Below, piece after piece: positions 44,560 through 53,585 of a stretch of 64,000 nucleotides of DNA. The stretch covers positions 3,290,001-3,354,000 of the forward strand of contig NZ_CP009928.1 of NCBI RefSeq assembly GCF_001021975.1, in the 5' to 3' direction. Below the pieces are notes generated by a model. That model saw nothing but the letters and a program-made list of their open reading frames with translations. It was not told where the DNA came from and did not search any database. Source of the stretch: Chryseobacterium gallinarum (GTDB lineage Bacteria; Bacteroidota; Bacteroidia; Flavobacteriales; Weeksellaceae). A program made the translations under genes and the position numbers. The stretch's first letter is position 1. Every line of letters starts with the position of its first letter.

Positions 44560-45396
44560 CTATTGCGGATAATGCATTGCCTTATCGATCTCAATCGGGT
44601 TATTATATTTTCTGATCACTTCCTGCATGCTTTTGGTTTGGGTGTTAAGTTCATCCACGTTCCGTATCTCCTTTCCGTTGATATTGATTTTTAAATCATT
44701 ATTGTTCTTACTGAAATTGTTTCTTTCGAATGCAAACGGATCATTATAAAACTCCATAATCAATTTGTGTTTCTGCTTTTCATTAATGGGAATGGCTTTA
44801 TTCCCGAAATTGGATTCCAGGAAGTCTTCAGTAGAAAAGGTATCGGGAAGCTTACGGATTTTTACCAGGTTATAGATAAAGTTTTTCTTAGTATCAGACA
44901 ATTCGAATATTAAACCTGGCAATCCGCGGAACTTAAAAGGTCCCTCACTGAAGGGAATATCTTTACAAAACCAAGCTGTCCAGTTTCTTCCTCCAAACCG
45001 GGTAGTGGCTTTTTGTAAGGTGTAACCTTCTGTCTTTTTCGTTTCATCTAAAATGTTCCAGTTGATTTTGTCCGTTGTTTTAAAAGAATAATATCCGTTT
45101 TTGATGTTGATGTAATTTTCATTATCAAAAGAATTGATTTTTCTTTTCACTACCTGTCCGGTCATATCCGTATAGCTTGCATTCATTCCAAACTTCTTGT
45201 TTAAAGAGTCTCTGATTGCAAGATCCTGACCGTAGAACTTCACCTCCCTGGGGCCGATATCCAGAATCATATTGAGCTTTTCATGACCGGTTTCTGTTGA
45301 ATCCATTTTATATTGCAGCTGATAAATAAACCGATGCGTTTGGGATTGCATTATAATAGTAATGAACAGGGCAGATAAAGTGAAAACAATTTTCAT
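44560..45396 (-). CDS. GLPGLI family protein
   Basis: Exported protein of 278 residues with a signal peptide ending QSQ. It carries the naming motif FRGLPGLIFEL at about residue 156, preceded by the typical WTAWFCKDIPFSEGP. The family is common in Bacteroidetes and lacks a known function. Monocistronic, converging on the serine hydrolase gene. Confidence 0.88.
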   Translation of the reverse strand: MKIVFTLSALFITIIMQSQTHRFIYQLQYKMDSTETGHEKLNMILDIGPREVKFYGQDLAIRDSLNKKFGMNASYTDMTGQVVKRKINSFDNENYINIKNGYYSFKTTDKINWNILDETKKTEGYTLQKATTRFGGRNWTAWFCKDIPFSEGPFKFRGLPGLIFELSDTKKNFIYNLVKIRKLPDTFSTEDFLESNFGNKAIPINEKQKHKLIMEFYNDPFAFERNNFSKNNNDLKININGKEIRNVDELNTQTKSMQEVIRKYNNPIEIDKAMHYPQ

Positions 45397-45490
45397 ATAT
45401 TCTTATTTGAAATAAAAATATAAAAACTATCCGATATACCAATGTGTATTTCTGTGAATATGAGTGTTTTAACAAAATAATTGTCTTGCT

Positions 45491-45958
45491 CTACAGAAAA
45501 GGTTTCATTTCATCTTCAATTTGGGTTCTCAGTTCCATCAGGCGTTTGGCGTACTGCTCCTGCTGTTTTTCCTCTTCTGTAGTAGGAATCCATTTAGGGA
45601 CCGGAAGCTTTTTACCGTTTTCATCTACGGCTACAAATACAATAATGCAATGTGTTTTTTTATCAAAAGTTGGTTGTTTCAGGTTTCTGGAGAAAACATT
45701 GATGGCAATATGCATACTTGAAGTTCCGGTGTAGATCACCTGTGCGTCTACTTTTACCACTTCACCGATTTTAATAGGTTCATAAAACCGTATTCCTCCT
45801 ACATATACTGTCACTGAATAATTTCCACTCCATGTTGTTGCACAGGCATAACCTGCCTGGTCAATCCATTTCATAACGCTTCCGCCATGTACATTTCCTC
45901 CGTAATTAACATCTGAAGGCTCTGAAATAAACTGAAACGTAATAGGTTTGTTCTGCAT
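45491..45958 (-). CDS. Acyl-CoA thioesterase, hotdog fold (YciA/BACH type)
   Basis: Hydrolyses acyl-CoA. The 155 residues have the single hotdog domain with NYGGNVHGGSVMKWIDQAGYACA, in which Asn/Asp and Gly residues form the active site, and the VYVGGIRFYEPIKIGEVV strand. The C-terminal tail QQEQYAKRLMELR is helical. Not part of an operon. Confidence 0.87.
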   Translation of the reverse strand: MQNKPITFQFISEPSDVNYGGNVHGGSVMKWIDQAGYACATTWSGNYSVTVYVGGIRFYEPIKIGEVVKVDAQVIYTGTSSMHIAINVFSRNLKQPTFDKKTHCIIVFVAVDENGKKLPVPKWIPTTEEEKQQEQYAKRLMELRTQIEDEMKPFL

Positions 45959-46074
45959 CTTTATAAAATTTGAATAAAGTTATTTAATAATTTCCAAAGT
46001 TTTAGATTAAATCCTACTTTTGGAGTCGAAATGACGTTGAAATAAAATGACAATAATTAATAAATTTAAGAATA

Positions 46075-46428
46075 ATGAAGAAAGTATTTTATCTTAATAC
46101 CTGTGATACCTGCAGAAAGATTTTAGCACAATTTGACCTTACAGATTGGGAACTTCGGGAGATTAAGAAAGAACCCATCACGAAAGAAGAGCTTTCTGAA
46201 ATGCATAAAAGAACAAAATCCTATGAAGCACTGTTCAGTAAAAAATCTACCCAGATCAAGCTGAGGGGACTGGATGTAAAATCTTTAACTGAAAAAGATT
46301 TTAAAGAATTATTACTGGATCATTATACCTTCTTGAAAAGGCCTGTTTTCCTTACTGATAAAGAGATATTTGTAGGTAATGATAAGAAGAATGTGGAGGC
46401 TTTACAGGAATTTTTTGGTGTAAATTAA
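46075..46428 (+). CDS. ArsC/Spx family protein
   Basis: Thioredoxin-fold protein of 117 residues. The redox motif is NTCDTCRK with two cysteines, and the RPVFLTDKEIFVG region is typical of ArsC-like reductases. There is no arsenic operon nearby, so arsenate reduction is not assured; it may be a Spx/MgsR-type protein. The next gene follows after 22 bases. Confidence 0.82.
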   Translation: MKKVFYLNTCDTCRKILAQFDLTDWELREIKKEPITKEELSEMHKRTKSYEALFSKKSTQIKLRGLDVKSLTEKDFKELLLDHYTFLKRPVFLTDKEIFVGNDKKNVEALQEFFGVN

Positions 46429-46450
46429 ATCTGTTTCACCTGTAAATCAT

Positions 46451-46903
46451 TTGAAATTGAAGTGTAAAGCTGCCATAATAATTTTTTGTTTTTTGAATAT
46501 GTACATCAATGCCCAAAGAAAGGCTGTTCAAAAAAAGGAAGAACGTACTCAGATAAAAGCATTGGACACATTAAGCTACCTCAAGGCTTTTGAAACCAAT
46601 AAAAAAGAATACATAGGAAAAAAATTCTCCTATTTATTAGGCAAAATGGAGAAAATTCAGCCTCAGACGGTTTGGAGTGTTCCCAATGCAAAAGATAGTA
46701 TGGTGGTGGCAAAGTCCTTATTCAGATTTTACGATACCAATTATCCTATCATGAATGAGGTAAAGATGCTGATTACCTGGGAAACCGGACTGCCTTTTAA
46801 AACAGTGAATTTTAACAACAGCAGGAACAAATTCTATTTTTCCACATCTGAAAGGCTGTTTTATGGCAATAAGATTGTAAAAAATATCCTGGTTTACCGG
46901 TAG
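46451..46903 (+). CDS. Hypothetical exported protein
   Basis: About 150 residues, unrecognised. The N-terminus is a signal peptide (KLKCKAAIIIFCFLNMYINAQ) that requires a TTG start at 46451 or 46457. An ATG at 46499 would delete it. The rest includes YIGKKFSYLLGKMEKIQPQTVWSVPNA and FYFSTSERLFYG. Probably co-transcribed with the ArsC-like gene. Confidence 0.65.
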   Translation: MKLKCKAAIIIFCFLNMYINAQRKAVQKKEERTQIKALDTLSYLKAFETNKKEYIGKKFSYLLGKMEKIQPQTVWSVPNAKDSMVVAKSLFRFYDTNYPIMNEVKMLITWETGLPFKTVNFNNSRNKFYFSTSERLFYGNKIVKNILVYR

Positions 46904-46924
46904 AGGGCATTATCAAAATATAAG

Positions 46925-46956
46925 CAGTTCCGGAATTGTATGGAACTGTTTTTTTT
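46925..46956 (+). terminator. Terminator after the hypothetical exported protein
   Basis: CAGTTCC and GGAACTG form a 7-base stem followed by eight T residues. Confidence 0.85.
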
Positions 46957-46988
46957 GTGGTTAATGATTTGGTTTACAGTTGATAAAG

Positions 46989-47019
46989 TTGTTTTTTATG
47001 ACAATTAATTTTATCTTTA
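46989..47019 (+). promoter_or_regulatory. Probable promoter of peptide copy 3
   Basis: TTG (46989-46991) and TATCTTTA (47012-47019), one mismatch from TAnnTTTG, are 20 bases apart and 22 bases before the ATG. Confidence 0.6.
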
Positions 47020-47040
47020 TGGCTACCAAAAAATTATAGT

Positions 47041-47223
47041 ATGAAAAAAGACTTTTTAAAAACAAAAAACCTGGACAGATCAACGTTGAAACAGATCAAT
47101 GGCGGCATTCTGATACCTGCATGTACAATCCTTTGCGGACCTGGCGGAGGAGTAATTTCTACTAAGCCGGGAGTAGGGGATGCCTGTAATTCCGACAGAT
47201 CAGTCTGCTGTATCTGTTACTAA
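47041..47223 (+). CDS. Bacteriocin-like Cys-rich peptide with double-glycine leader (copy 3)
   Basis: Peptide of 60 residues. The leader ends NLDRSTLKQINGG at residue 22, resembling the leader of the 39-kb pair. The 38-residue core has six Cys (ACTILC, DAC, SVCCIC) in an arrangement unlike the other two and is rich in Gly. It is enclosed by its own promoter and terminator with no processing genes nearby. Confidence 0.82.
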   Translation: MKKDFLKTKNLDRSTLKQINGGILIPACTILCGPGGGVISTKPGVGDACNSDRSVCCICY

Positions 47224-47226
47224 ACG

Positions 47227-47260
47227 AAAAAAGAGATTGTAGAAATACAATCTCTTTTTT
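47227..47260. terminator. Bidirectional terminator between peptide copy 3 and gcvT
   Basis: AAAAAAGAGATTGTA and TACAATCTCTTTTTT form a perfect 15-base stem around GAAA, with A and T tracts for both strands. Confidence 0.92.
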
Positions 47261-47281
47261 ATGCTCTTTTTCTGAAAATAC

Positions 47282-48358
47282 TTATACAAAAGGAGCTTTT
47301 ACTACTTTTGCAGGAATGTTTTTATTTCTTACCTGGATGAAGATTTCAGAACCCAGTTTGAAATAAGGTTTGTCTACATAAGCAAGTCCTAAACCTATTT
47401 TTTTCATCGGAGACTGTGTTCCTGAAGTTACTTTTCCGATAATGTTTCCTTCTGCATCCACAACAGGGTAATCATGTCTTGGAACCCCTTTATCCTGAAG
47501 CTCAAAGCCTACAAGTTTTCTGGTAACCCCTTCCTCTTTTTGCTTGGCAAACACATCTTTAGAAACAAAATCTTTGTCAAACTTGGTGATCCATCCTAAC
47601 CCCGCTTCAATTGGAGAGGTAGTATCATCAATGTCATTTCCGTACAGACAGAATCCTTTTTCCAGTCTTAAAGTATCTCTGGCAGCTAATCCGCAAGGAA
47701 TAATTCCTTCTGCTTCACCTGCTTTGATGATTTCATCCCAAAGTTTTTCTGCGTGTTCATTGCTGAAATAAATTTCAAAACCCCCGCTTCCTGTATATCC
47801 TGTGTTGGAAATAATAACGTTGTTTACTCCGGCAACACTTCCTACTGTAAAATGATAGTAAGGAATTTCTGAAAGATTTACTTCCGTAAGTTTTTGAAGA
47901 ATCTCCGTAGCCTTAGGGCCCTGGATAGCCAGCAATGACATCTCATCAGAAGCATTGGTCATTTTAGCTCCGAAAGTATTGTATTTTGAAATATGATTCC
48001 AGTCTTTATCAATATTTGAAGCATTCACAACCACGAAGTATTTGTCATCCTCCATTTTGTAAACGATAAGATCATCCACAATTCCTCCATTCTCATTGGG
48101 AAGACAAGAATATTGTGCCTTACCGTTTTCAAGAGCATCTACATTATTGGTAGTTACCAGCTGTAAAAGATCTTTCGAGCCCGGGCCTTCAATGAAAAAC
48201 TGTCCCATATGGGAAACATCAAATAATCCTGCTTTTTCTCTTACTGCAAAATGCTCTTCCGTTACTCCTGAATATTGTACAGGCATTTCAAAACCTGCGA
48301 AAGGTACGATCTTAGCTCCCAAAGAAACATGTTTGTCGTACAAGGCTGTTTTCTTCAT
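47282..48358 (-). CDS. gcvT: Aminomethyltransferase (glycine cleavage T protein)
   Basis: Transfers the methylene group of glycine to tetrahydrofolate in the glycine cleavage system. The 358 residues show the start [30 protein letters not shown], the [15 protein letters not shown] motif with the catalytic Asp region, and [20 protein letters not shown]. It is the last of three genes on the minus strand (idi, hypothetical, gcvT). Confidence 0.96.
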   Translation of the reverse strand: MKKTALYDKHVSLGAKIVPFAGFEMPVQYSGVTEEHFAVREKAGLFDVSHMGQFFIEGPGSKDLLQLVTTNNVDALENGKAQYSCLPNENGGIVDDLIVYKMEDDKYFVVVNASNIDKDWNHISKYNTFGAKMTNASDEMSLLAIQGPKATEILQKLTEVNLSEIPYYHFTVGSVAGVNNVIISNTGYTGSGGFEIYFSNEHAEKLWDEIIKAGEAEGIIPCGLAARDTLRLEKGFCLYGNDIDDTTSPIEAGLGWITKFDKDFVSKDVFAKQKEEGVTRKLVGFELQDKGVPRHDYPVVDAEGNIIGKVTSGTQSPMKKIGLGLAYVDKPYFKLGSEIFIQVRNKNIPAKVVKAPFV

Positions 48359-48367
48359 ATTTAATTT

Positions 48368-48841
48368 TTATTTCTTTATTTTAAAACTGTTAAAAGTCTC
48401 ATTAAACAGGGTCATATAGTTTCCGTTCCAGAATTTCTGGCCACAATTGATTGTTACCAGATACAGGGCCTTTTCTTTTTGAAAAGCTTTGGTAACCCAG
48501 AAAAGCTTTTCTTTTTCATCAAAATATTCGTAGAAATATTCTGTATACCCTTTTTTACTTTTGTTTTCTTTTACTTTATTTTCAGAATCCTGGGATTTAT
48601 AAAGGGCCAGAATAAATTTTTTCATTTCTTCTTTCGGAAGATTCAGATCGTGGTATTCGGAAATAGTAATGGCTCCGATTTCATTGGTAGGAAAGATATT
48701 GACAATGTCACTGTCATTGGTAGATTTCCAGCCTTTCGGAACATTGATAGAATAGTTGGGACTGTCATAAACTCCTGTCTTTTGAGCAAAGAATAAACTT
48801 CCCGATACCAATGCAAAAGCGAGTATTATTTTTTTCATCAT
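48368..48841 (-). CDS. Hypothetical exported protein
   Basis: Protein of 157 residues with a signal peptide (MKKIILAFALVSGSLFFAQ). The mature part starts YDSPNYSINVPKGWKSTNDSD, a pattern shared with PsbP-like or DUF-type exported proteins; the family is not certain. Its start overlaps the idi stop by one base, and gcvT follows after 9 bases. Confidence 0.72.
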   Translation of the reverse strand: MMKKIILAFALVSGSLFFAQKTGVYDSPNYSINVPKGWKSTNDSDIVNIFPTNEIGAITISEYHDLNLPKEEMKKFILALYKSQDSENKVKENKSKKGYTEYFYEYFDEKEKLFWVTKAFQKEKALYLVTINCGQKFWNGNYMTLFNETFNSFKIKK

Positions 48842-49350
48842 TAAAAATGGTGTTTATATTCTTCAAGAATGATTTTGAACCATTCTGTAAAATTTTCGGG
48901 GTGGGCAGCTATTTCCCGGTCCAGGTTTTCAAGGGAAATAAATCTTATTTCTTCTACTTCATCTTTGTTCAGGTGAAATTCCGATTCATAGGTGCCTACA
49001 AATACATGGTCCAGCTCGTGCTCCCAAAGGCCGCCTCCTACATCCGCCTTATAAATGAAACTGAATTTTTCTGAAAGTTCCGCATCAATACCCAGTTCCT
49101 CTTTCAATCTTCGACGGGCACCATCAAGATAAGTTTCCCCGTCTCTCGGATGCGAACATACAGCATTGGTCCATTGGTTGGGAGAATGATATTTTCCTGA
49201 TGCTCTTTTCTGGAGAAGCATTTCACCTTTACCATTGAACAGGAATACAGAAAAAGCACGATGCAACAGGCCATTGATGTGAGCCTGCTGTTTTTCCATC
49301 AGTCCCAAAACTTTATCTTCAGGATTTACTAAAACTACAAATTCTTCCAT
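48841..49350 (-). CDS. idi: Isopentenyl-diphosphate delta-isomerase (type I)
   Basis: Interconverts IPP and DMAPP for menaquinone and carotenoid synthesis. The 169-residue Nudix-fold enzyme has HRAFSVFLFNGKGEMLLQKRA, the catalytic Cys in WTNAVCSHPRDGE, and WEHELDHVFVG with the catalytic Glu. A TACATTTG element at 49363-49356 ends 5 bases before the ATG, so the transcript is probably leaderless or nearly so. Confidence 0.94.
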   Translation of the reverse strand: MEEFVVLVNPEDKVLGLMEKQQAHINGLLHRAFSVFLFNGKGEMLLQKRASGKYHSPNQWTNAVCSHPRDGETYLDGARRRLKEELGIDAELSEKFSFIYKADVGGGLWEHELDHVFVGTYESEFHLNKDEVEEIRFISLENLDREIAAHPENFTEWFKIILEEYKHHF

Positions 49351-49657
49351 TTCTACAAATGTAAGCGTAATAAATGTATTTTGGAAATTTTTAGATAAAC
49401 ATCATGTTTTTTACCATAAAACTGGGAAAACTGAGAAAGTAAAAAACGGTCTGGCTTTCCTTCTGGTAATTTTTGTAAAAATCATATTTGTTTTCATCCA
49501 TTCAAATGAAAAATTTTAACTTTATGTGCTAAAACGATGAAAGAAATGTTTATATTATTCTTTGAATATCAATTTTTATAGTAAAATTTTAACATAAGCT
49601 AAGATTAATATACCTGATATAGGTAAAAGCACTAACTTTGTTACTTAATATTTAGTA
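49351..49657. other. Divergent intergenic region idi / HAD-like gene
   Basis: It holds TACATTTG for idi (49356-49363, minus) and TAACTTTG for the HAD-like gene (49633-49640, plus), neither with a clear TTG partner. I see no gene or repeat between them. Confidence 0.5.
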
Positions 49658-50068
49658 ATGGAATTAGAGTACATAGAACACATCAGTCCTGTTCTCAAGG
49701 ATGGAATAAAAAACTACTTAATAGACATAGACGGAACCATTACCGATGACGTTCCTAATGAAGAACCGGAAAGAATGGTTACCTGCGAGCCCTATCCCGA
49801 TGCATTGGAAACGATCAATAAATGGTATGATGAAGGGCATCAGATCTGTTTTTTTACTTCAAGGACCGAAAATCTGAAACAAATTACAATAGATTGGCTG
49901 GATAAGCACGGGTTTAAATACCATAGTGTGCTCTGCGGAAAACCAAGAGGCGGAAATTACCACTGGATAGATAACCACCTGGTAAGAGCTACAAGATACA
50001 AAGGAAGGTTTACAGATCTTGTAGAAAAGCAGGTAACTATTGAAGTATTCAAAGAAGACGGAGAATAA
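49658..50068 (+). CDS. HAD-superfamily phosphatase-like protein
   Basis: Protein of 136 residues with HAD motif I (NYLIDIDGTITDD, Asp nucleophile and +2 Asp) and motif II in CFFTSRTENLK. The LCGKPRGGNYHWIDNH segment contributes a Lys and acidic residue. It is a compact cap-less HAD. Flavobacterial homologues are sometimes named phosphoheptose isomerase, which the motifs do not support. The substrate is unknown. Confidence 0.78.
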   Translation: MELEYIEHISPVLKDGIKNYLIDIDGTITDDVPNEEPERMVTCEPYPDALETINKWYDEGHQICFFTSRTENLKQITIDWLDKHGFKYHSVLCGKPRGGNYHWIDNHLVRATRYKGRFTDLVEKQVTIEVFKEDGE

Positions 50069-50162
50069 AATATATATCAAGGATTTAAAAATTAGAATAA
50101 AAGGGAATCTCCCGATAAGTTTTAATTTTTAAATCTTTTCAATTTTAAATATACTTGTATTT

Positions 50163-51122
50163 ATGAAAGTTTTAGCAAACGACGGCCTGGATCAATCAGG
50201 AATTGATGCATTAACAGAGAAAGGCTTTGAAGTCATTACTACGAAAGTTCCGCAGGAATTTTTGGTAGATTACATTAATGAGCATAAAATCCGTACTTTA
50301 CTGGTAAGAAGTGCAACACAGGTAAGGAAAGATATTATTGACGGTTGTCCTTCGATTGATATTATCGGAAGAGGTGGAGTAGGCATGGATAATATCGATG
50401 TGGATTATGCAAGAGAAAAAGGAATTCATGTAATCAATACTCCGTCGGCTTCTTCGGAATCGGTTGCTGAACTTGTTTTTGCCCATTTGTTTTCAGGAGC
50501 AAGATTTCTTCAGGATTCCAACAGAAAAATGCCTTTAGTAGGAGATACAGAATTTGCTGCCCTTAAAAAAGCTTATACTGCCGGCATTGAACTGAGAGGG
50601 AAGACAATCGGAATTATCGGTATGGGAAGAATAGGACAGGAAGTGGCAAGAATTGCTTTGGGACTGGGCATGAGAGTAGTGGCAGCTGATAATAATGTAG
50701 GAAGAGCCAGCATCAAAGTAAAATTTTATAATAATCAGTTTATCAATGTAGATATAGAAACGGAACCTTTACAGGACGTTTTAAAACATTCAGATTTTAT
50801 TACATTGCATGTTCCCGCTCAGAAAGACGGATATATGATTGGAAAAAATGAATTTGAGTTGATGAAAGATGGGGTTGCTATTGTAAACTGCTCCCGAGGA
50901 GGAGTAATAGATGAGGTTGCCTTGATTGAAGCTCTTGATTCCGGTAAAGTGAAATTTGCGGGACTGGATGTTTTTATTAATGAACCTACTCCGTCTAAAG
51001 CTGTTCTTACCCATTCCAAAATCTCTCTCACTCCCCATACAGGGGCCTCTACTCTTGAAGCCCAGGATAGGATAGGACTTTCCCTGGCAGAGCAGATTTC
51101 GAGTATCTTACAAATTCATTAA
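50163..51122 (+). CDS. serA: D-2-hydroxyacid dehydrogenase, probably D-3-phosphoglycerate dehydrogenase
   Basis: NAD-dependent dehydrogenase of 319 residues. It has RSATQVRKDIID, GRGGVGMDNIDV, the Rossmann motif GIIGMGRIGQEVA, NCSRGGVIDE with catalytic Arg, and the His in LTPHTGASTLEAQDRIG. The ending STLEAQDRIG favours 3-phosphoglycerate dehydrogenase, first step of serine synthesis. It lacks the C-terminal ACT domain, so serine feedback is not expected. Confidence 0.85.
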   Translation: MKVLANDGLDQSGIDALTEKGFEVITTKVPQEFLVDYINEHKIRTLLVRSATQVRKDIIDGCPSIDIIGRGGVGMDNIDVDYAREKGIHVINTPSASSESVAELVFAHLFSGARFLQDSNRKMPLVGDTEFAALKKAYTAGIELRGKTIGIIGMGRIGQEVARIALGLGMRVVAADNNVGRASIKVKFYNNQFINVDIETEPLQDVLKHSDFITLHVPAQKDGYMIGKNEFELMKDGVAIVNCSRGGVIDEVALIEALDSGKVKFAGLDVFINEPTPSKAVLTHSKISLTPHTGASTLEAQDRIGLSLAEQISSILQIH

Positions 51123-51132
51123 TTACAATATA

Positions 51133-51163
51133 AAGCTGTCTGTTTTTGAGGCAGCTTTTTTTT
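51133..51163 (+). terminator. Terminator after serA
   Basis: AAGCTG and CAGCTT, extended by a G-U pair, form a stem followed by seven T residues. Confidence 0.8.
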
Positions 51164-51310
51164 CGGTTCATCATTCTGTTCAGCCTGTAACAGATACTGA
51201 TGTGATCGGTTTTCATATTGAATGTTTTGTAGTTCCTGCCCCGGATATTTGCGGTTACGCTGGGATGACTGATCCGGATCCGGTAACAAAGAATGAAATT
51301 CATGCAGAAA

Positions 51311-51348
51311 GAAAAAATAAAAACCGGAGAAGTAAGAACTTTTCCGGT
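51311..51348 (-). terminator. Terminator of mscL
   Basis: ACCGGA (51323-51328) and TCCGGT (51343-51348) close an imperfect stem with inner AAGT/AACTT pairing. On the minus strand TTTTTATTTTTT follows. Confidence 0.75.
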
Positions 51349-51386
51349 ATTATATTGATATCAATGCCAATTAATGGCAGTATTAT

Positions 51387-51761
51387 TTATTGTTTATTTT
51401 TTAAAAGGTCTCTGATCTCAGCCAGCAATTTTTGCTCTTCTGTAGGCCCAGCCGGAGCAGGCTCCTCTTTTTTACTGATCTTGTTTGCCCCTTTAATGAG
51501 CCAGAACAATACCATAGCGATACACAGAAAACTGATTACTGCAGAAAGGAAGTTTCCGTAAGCCACTCCATTCCATGACAGCTTGGAGATGTTTTCTGCA
51601 CCAGCTGCCTTTAATGCAGGGTTTAGAAGCAAAGGTGTAATAACATCTTCTACCAAAGACGTCACAATTTTACCGAATGCTGCACCAATGATAACACCGA
51701 CCGCCAGATCAATTACATTGCCTTTAAAAGCAAACTCTTTAAATTCCTTAATAAATCCCAT
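51387..51761 (-). CDS. mscL: Large-conductance mechanosensitive channel MscL
   Basis: Pentameric inner-membrane channel that opens under osmotic downshock. The 124 residues show the start KEFKEFAFKGNVIDLAVGVIIGAAFGKIV (TM1), a periplasmic loop, TM2 (FLSAVISFLCIAMVLFWLIKG) and a cytoplasmic helix (KLLAEIRDLL). A TATTTTTG element lies at 51797-51790. Confidence 0.95.
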   Translation of the reverse strand: MGFIKEFKEFAFKGNVIDLAVGVIIGAAFGKIVTSLVEDVITPLLLNPALKAAGAENISKLSWNGVAYGNFLSAVISFLCIAMVLFWLIKGANKISKKEEPAPAGPTEEQKLLAEIRDLLKNKQ

Positions 51762-52004
51762 AATTTATATTTTTTTAGTTGTATTTACACAAAAATAAAA
51801 TTAAAAAATGTAAAAAACGCTACTTTTTATAGTTTTTTATTCTAAAATGCTGGATTTTATTTTAATTTTATATTAGATATTTTAATGAAAATCGTCTTTT
51901 TATATTAATCTTTTATGCCATTAATGATGAGCCTTTAATTTTATTATTGAGGTAGTATTGTAATTAAAAATCTTTTGTAATTTACTTAAAAGCTAATTTT
52001 TCTT

Positions 52005-53516
52005 ATGAAAGTTTTTACTGCAGAACAAATACGCAACTGGGATCAGTTTACCATTTCCCAGGAACCTGTCTCTTCCGTTCAGCTGATGGAAAGAGCCTCT
52101 ATGGAAGCTGCCCACTGGATTTCTGAAAATGCCAAGAACACAAGGAAAATGGCCCTGTTCTGTGGGAACGGCAGTAATGGCGGAGATGGACTGGCTATTG
52201 CGAGAATGCTTTACATGAAAGGATTTGATGTAGATGTATTTGTAAACGATCCTAAAGGGAAGTTTTCTGAAGATGCATTGCTGAATCTTAAAAGGCTTCG
52301 TGACATCTCAGGAATTACTGTTAGAAAATTCAGTGAGATGCCTCAATATGGTTTTGATGATAAAACGATTATCATTGACGCGTTGTTGGGGACAGGATTG
52401 TCAAGACCCTTGGAAGGAATATATAAAATGCTTGTTGAGGAACTAAACGAAAAGAAAAATACCAGGATATCAATAGATGTTCCCTCCGGATTATCTGCCG
52501 ATATGATGTTTGATAATAGCACAACAGTCCTGAAAGCAGATTATACTTTAAGTTTTCAGTGTTGGAAAAGAAGTTTTCTTCATCCTGAAACAGGAAAATA
52601 TACCGGAAAAGTTGTGGTTTTAGATATTGGATTAAGCGAAAAATATAAAACTATTACAGATACTCCTTATTTTGTAATTGATGATCTGCTTATAGAATCT
52701 GTTTTTAAACCCAGATCCGATTTTTCCCATAAAGGAAATTATGGGAAGATGGGAATTATCGGGGGAAGCTACGGGAAAATTGGAGCAGCTGTGCTCGCTA
52801 CCCGGTCAGCCCTGAAAGCCGGAGCGGGATTGACATTCACTATAGCTCCACAATGCGGGTATGAAATATTACAGACTACATGTCCTGAAGCAATGTTTAT
52901 CGAAGGAGGTGAGAATTATGTAAATGATTTTAGTGAAGTTGAAGGAATGACCTTGGGAATTGGACCGGGCTTAGGAACCCATGAAGAAACAGAAGCCGGT
53001 CTCATCAAACTCCTGAAAGATAATCGGATGCCCCTGGTACTGGATGCAGATGCGCTGAATATTATTTCAAAAAAACAGAAAAATATCCGGCTGATCCCTG
53101 AAAAGACAATAATCACTCCACATCCCAAAGAATTTGAAAGATTGTTTGGAAGTACAGAAAATTCTTATCAACGGCTGGAACTTGCAAAAGAAAAAGCAAA
53201 GGAACTTCGTGTCTATATTGTTCTCAAAGATCATCATACACAGATTATTACCCCGCAGGGAAATGTTTTTTATAACATTACCGGAAATGCAGGGCTGGCA
53301 AAAGGCGGAAGCGGAGATATCCTTACCGGGATTCTGACCTCACTTTTAGCACAAGGATATTCTGAGGAGGAAACCTGTATTTTAGGCGTCTGGCTGCATG
53401 GAAAGGCTGCTGATTATGCTTCAGAAAAGCACTCAAAAGAATCAATGCTTCCCACGGATGTAATAGATGAGCTTGGCGCTGTTTTTATAGAGCTTAATAA
53501 TAAAAAATTCCTGTGA
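52005..53516 (+). CDS. nnr: Bifunctional NAD(P)H-hydrate repair enzyme (epimerase and dehydratase)
   Basis: Repairs hydrated NADH and NADPH. The N-terminal epimerase domain (about 1-215) has LMERASMEAAHW, CGNGSNGGDGLAIARML and ISIDVPSGLSAD. The C-terminal ADP/ATP-dependent dehydratase domain (about 225-500) has SHKGNYGKMGIIGGS, GIGPGLGT, LDADALN, TPHPKEFERLF and GLAKGGSGDILTGIL. Full length of 503 residues is normal. Confidence 0.95.
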   Translation: MKVFTAEQIRNWDQFTISQEPVSSVQLMERASMEAAHWISENAKNTRKMALFCGNGSNGGDGLAIARMLYMKGFDVDVFVNDPKGKFSEDALLNLKRLRDISGITVRKFSEMPQYGFDDKTIIIDALLGTGLSRPLEGIYKMLVEELNEKKNTRISIDVPSGLSADMMFDNSTTVLKADYTLSFQCWKRSFLHPETGKYTGKVVVLDIGLSEKYKTITDTPYFVIDDLLIESVFKPRSDFSHKGNYGKMGIIGGSYGKIGAAVLATRSALKAGAGLTFTIAPQCGYEILQTTCPEAMFIEGGENYVNDFSEVEGMTLGIGPGLGTHEETEAGLIKLLKDNRMPLVLDADALNIISKKQKNIRLIPEKTIITPHPKEFERLFGSTENSYQRLELAKEKAKELRVYIVLKDHHTQIITPQGNVFYNITGNAGLAKGGSGDILTGILTSLLAQGYSEEETCILGVWLHGKAADYASEKHSKESMLPTDVIDELGAVFIELNNKKFL

Positions 53517-53525
53517 TATAAAATA

Positions 53526-53562
53526 AAAAAGGCAAATTCGCGGTTGCAAATTTGCCTTTTTT
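53526..53562. terminator. Bidirectional terminator between nnr and lgt
   Basis: AGGCAAATT and AAATTTGCC pair, flanked by A residues on the left and six T residues on the right. Confidence 0.85.
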
Positions 53563-53585
53563 GTACATATTACTTTATCTGCACC

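Noticed and set aside
46075..46428. Arsenate resistance locus
   Set aside because: Only an ArsC-like protein is present; no arsR, arsB or acr3 gene is nearby.
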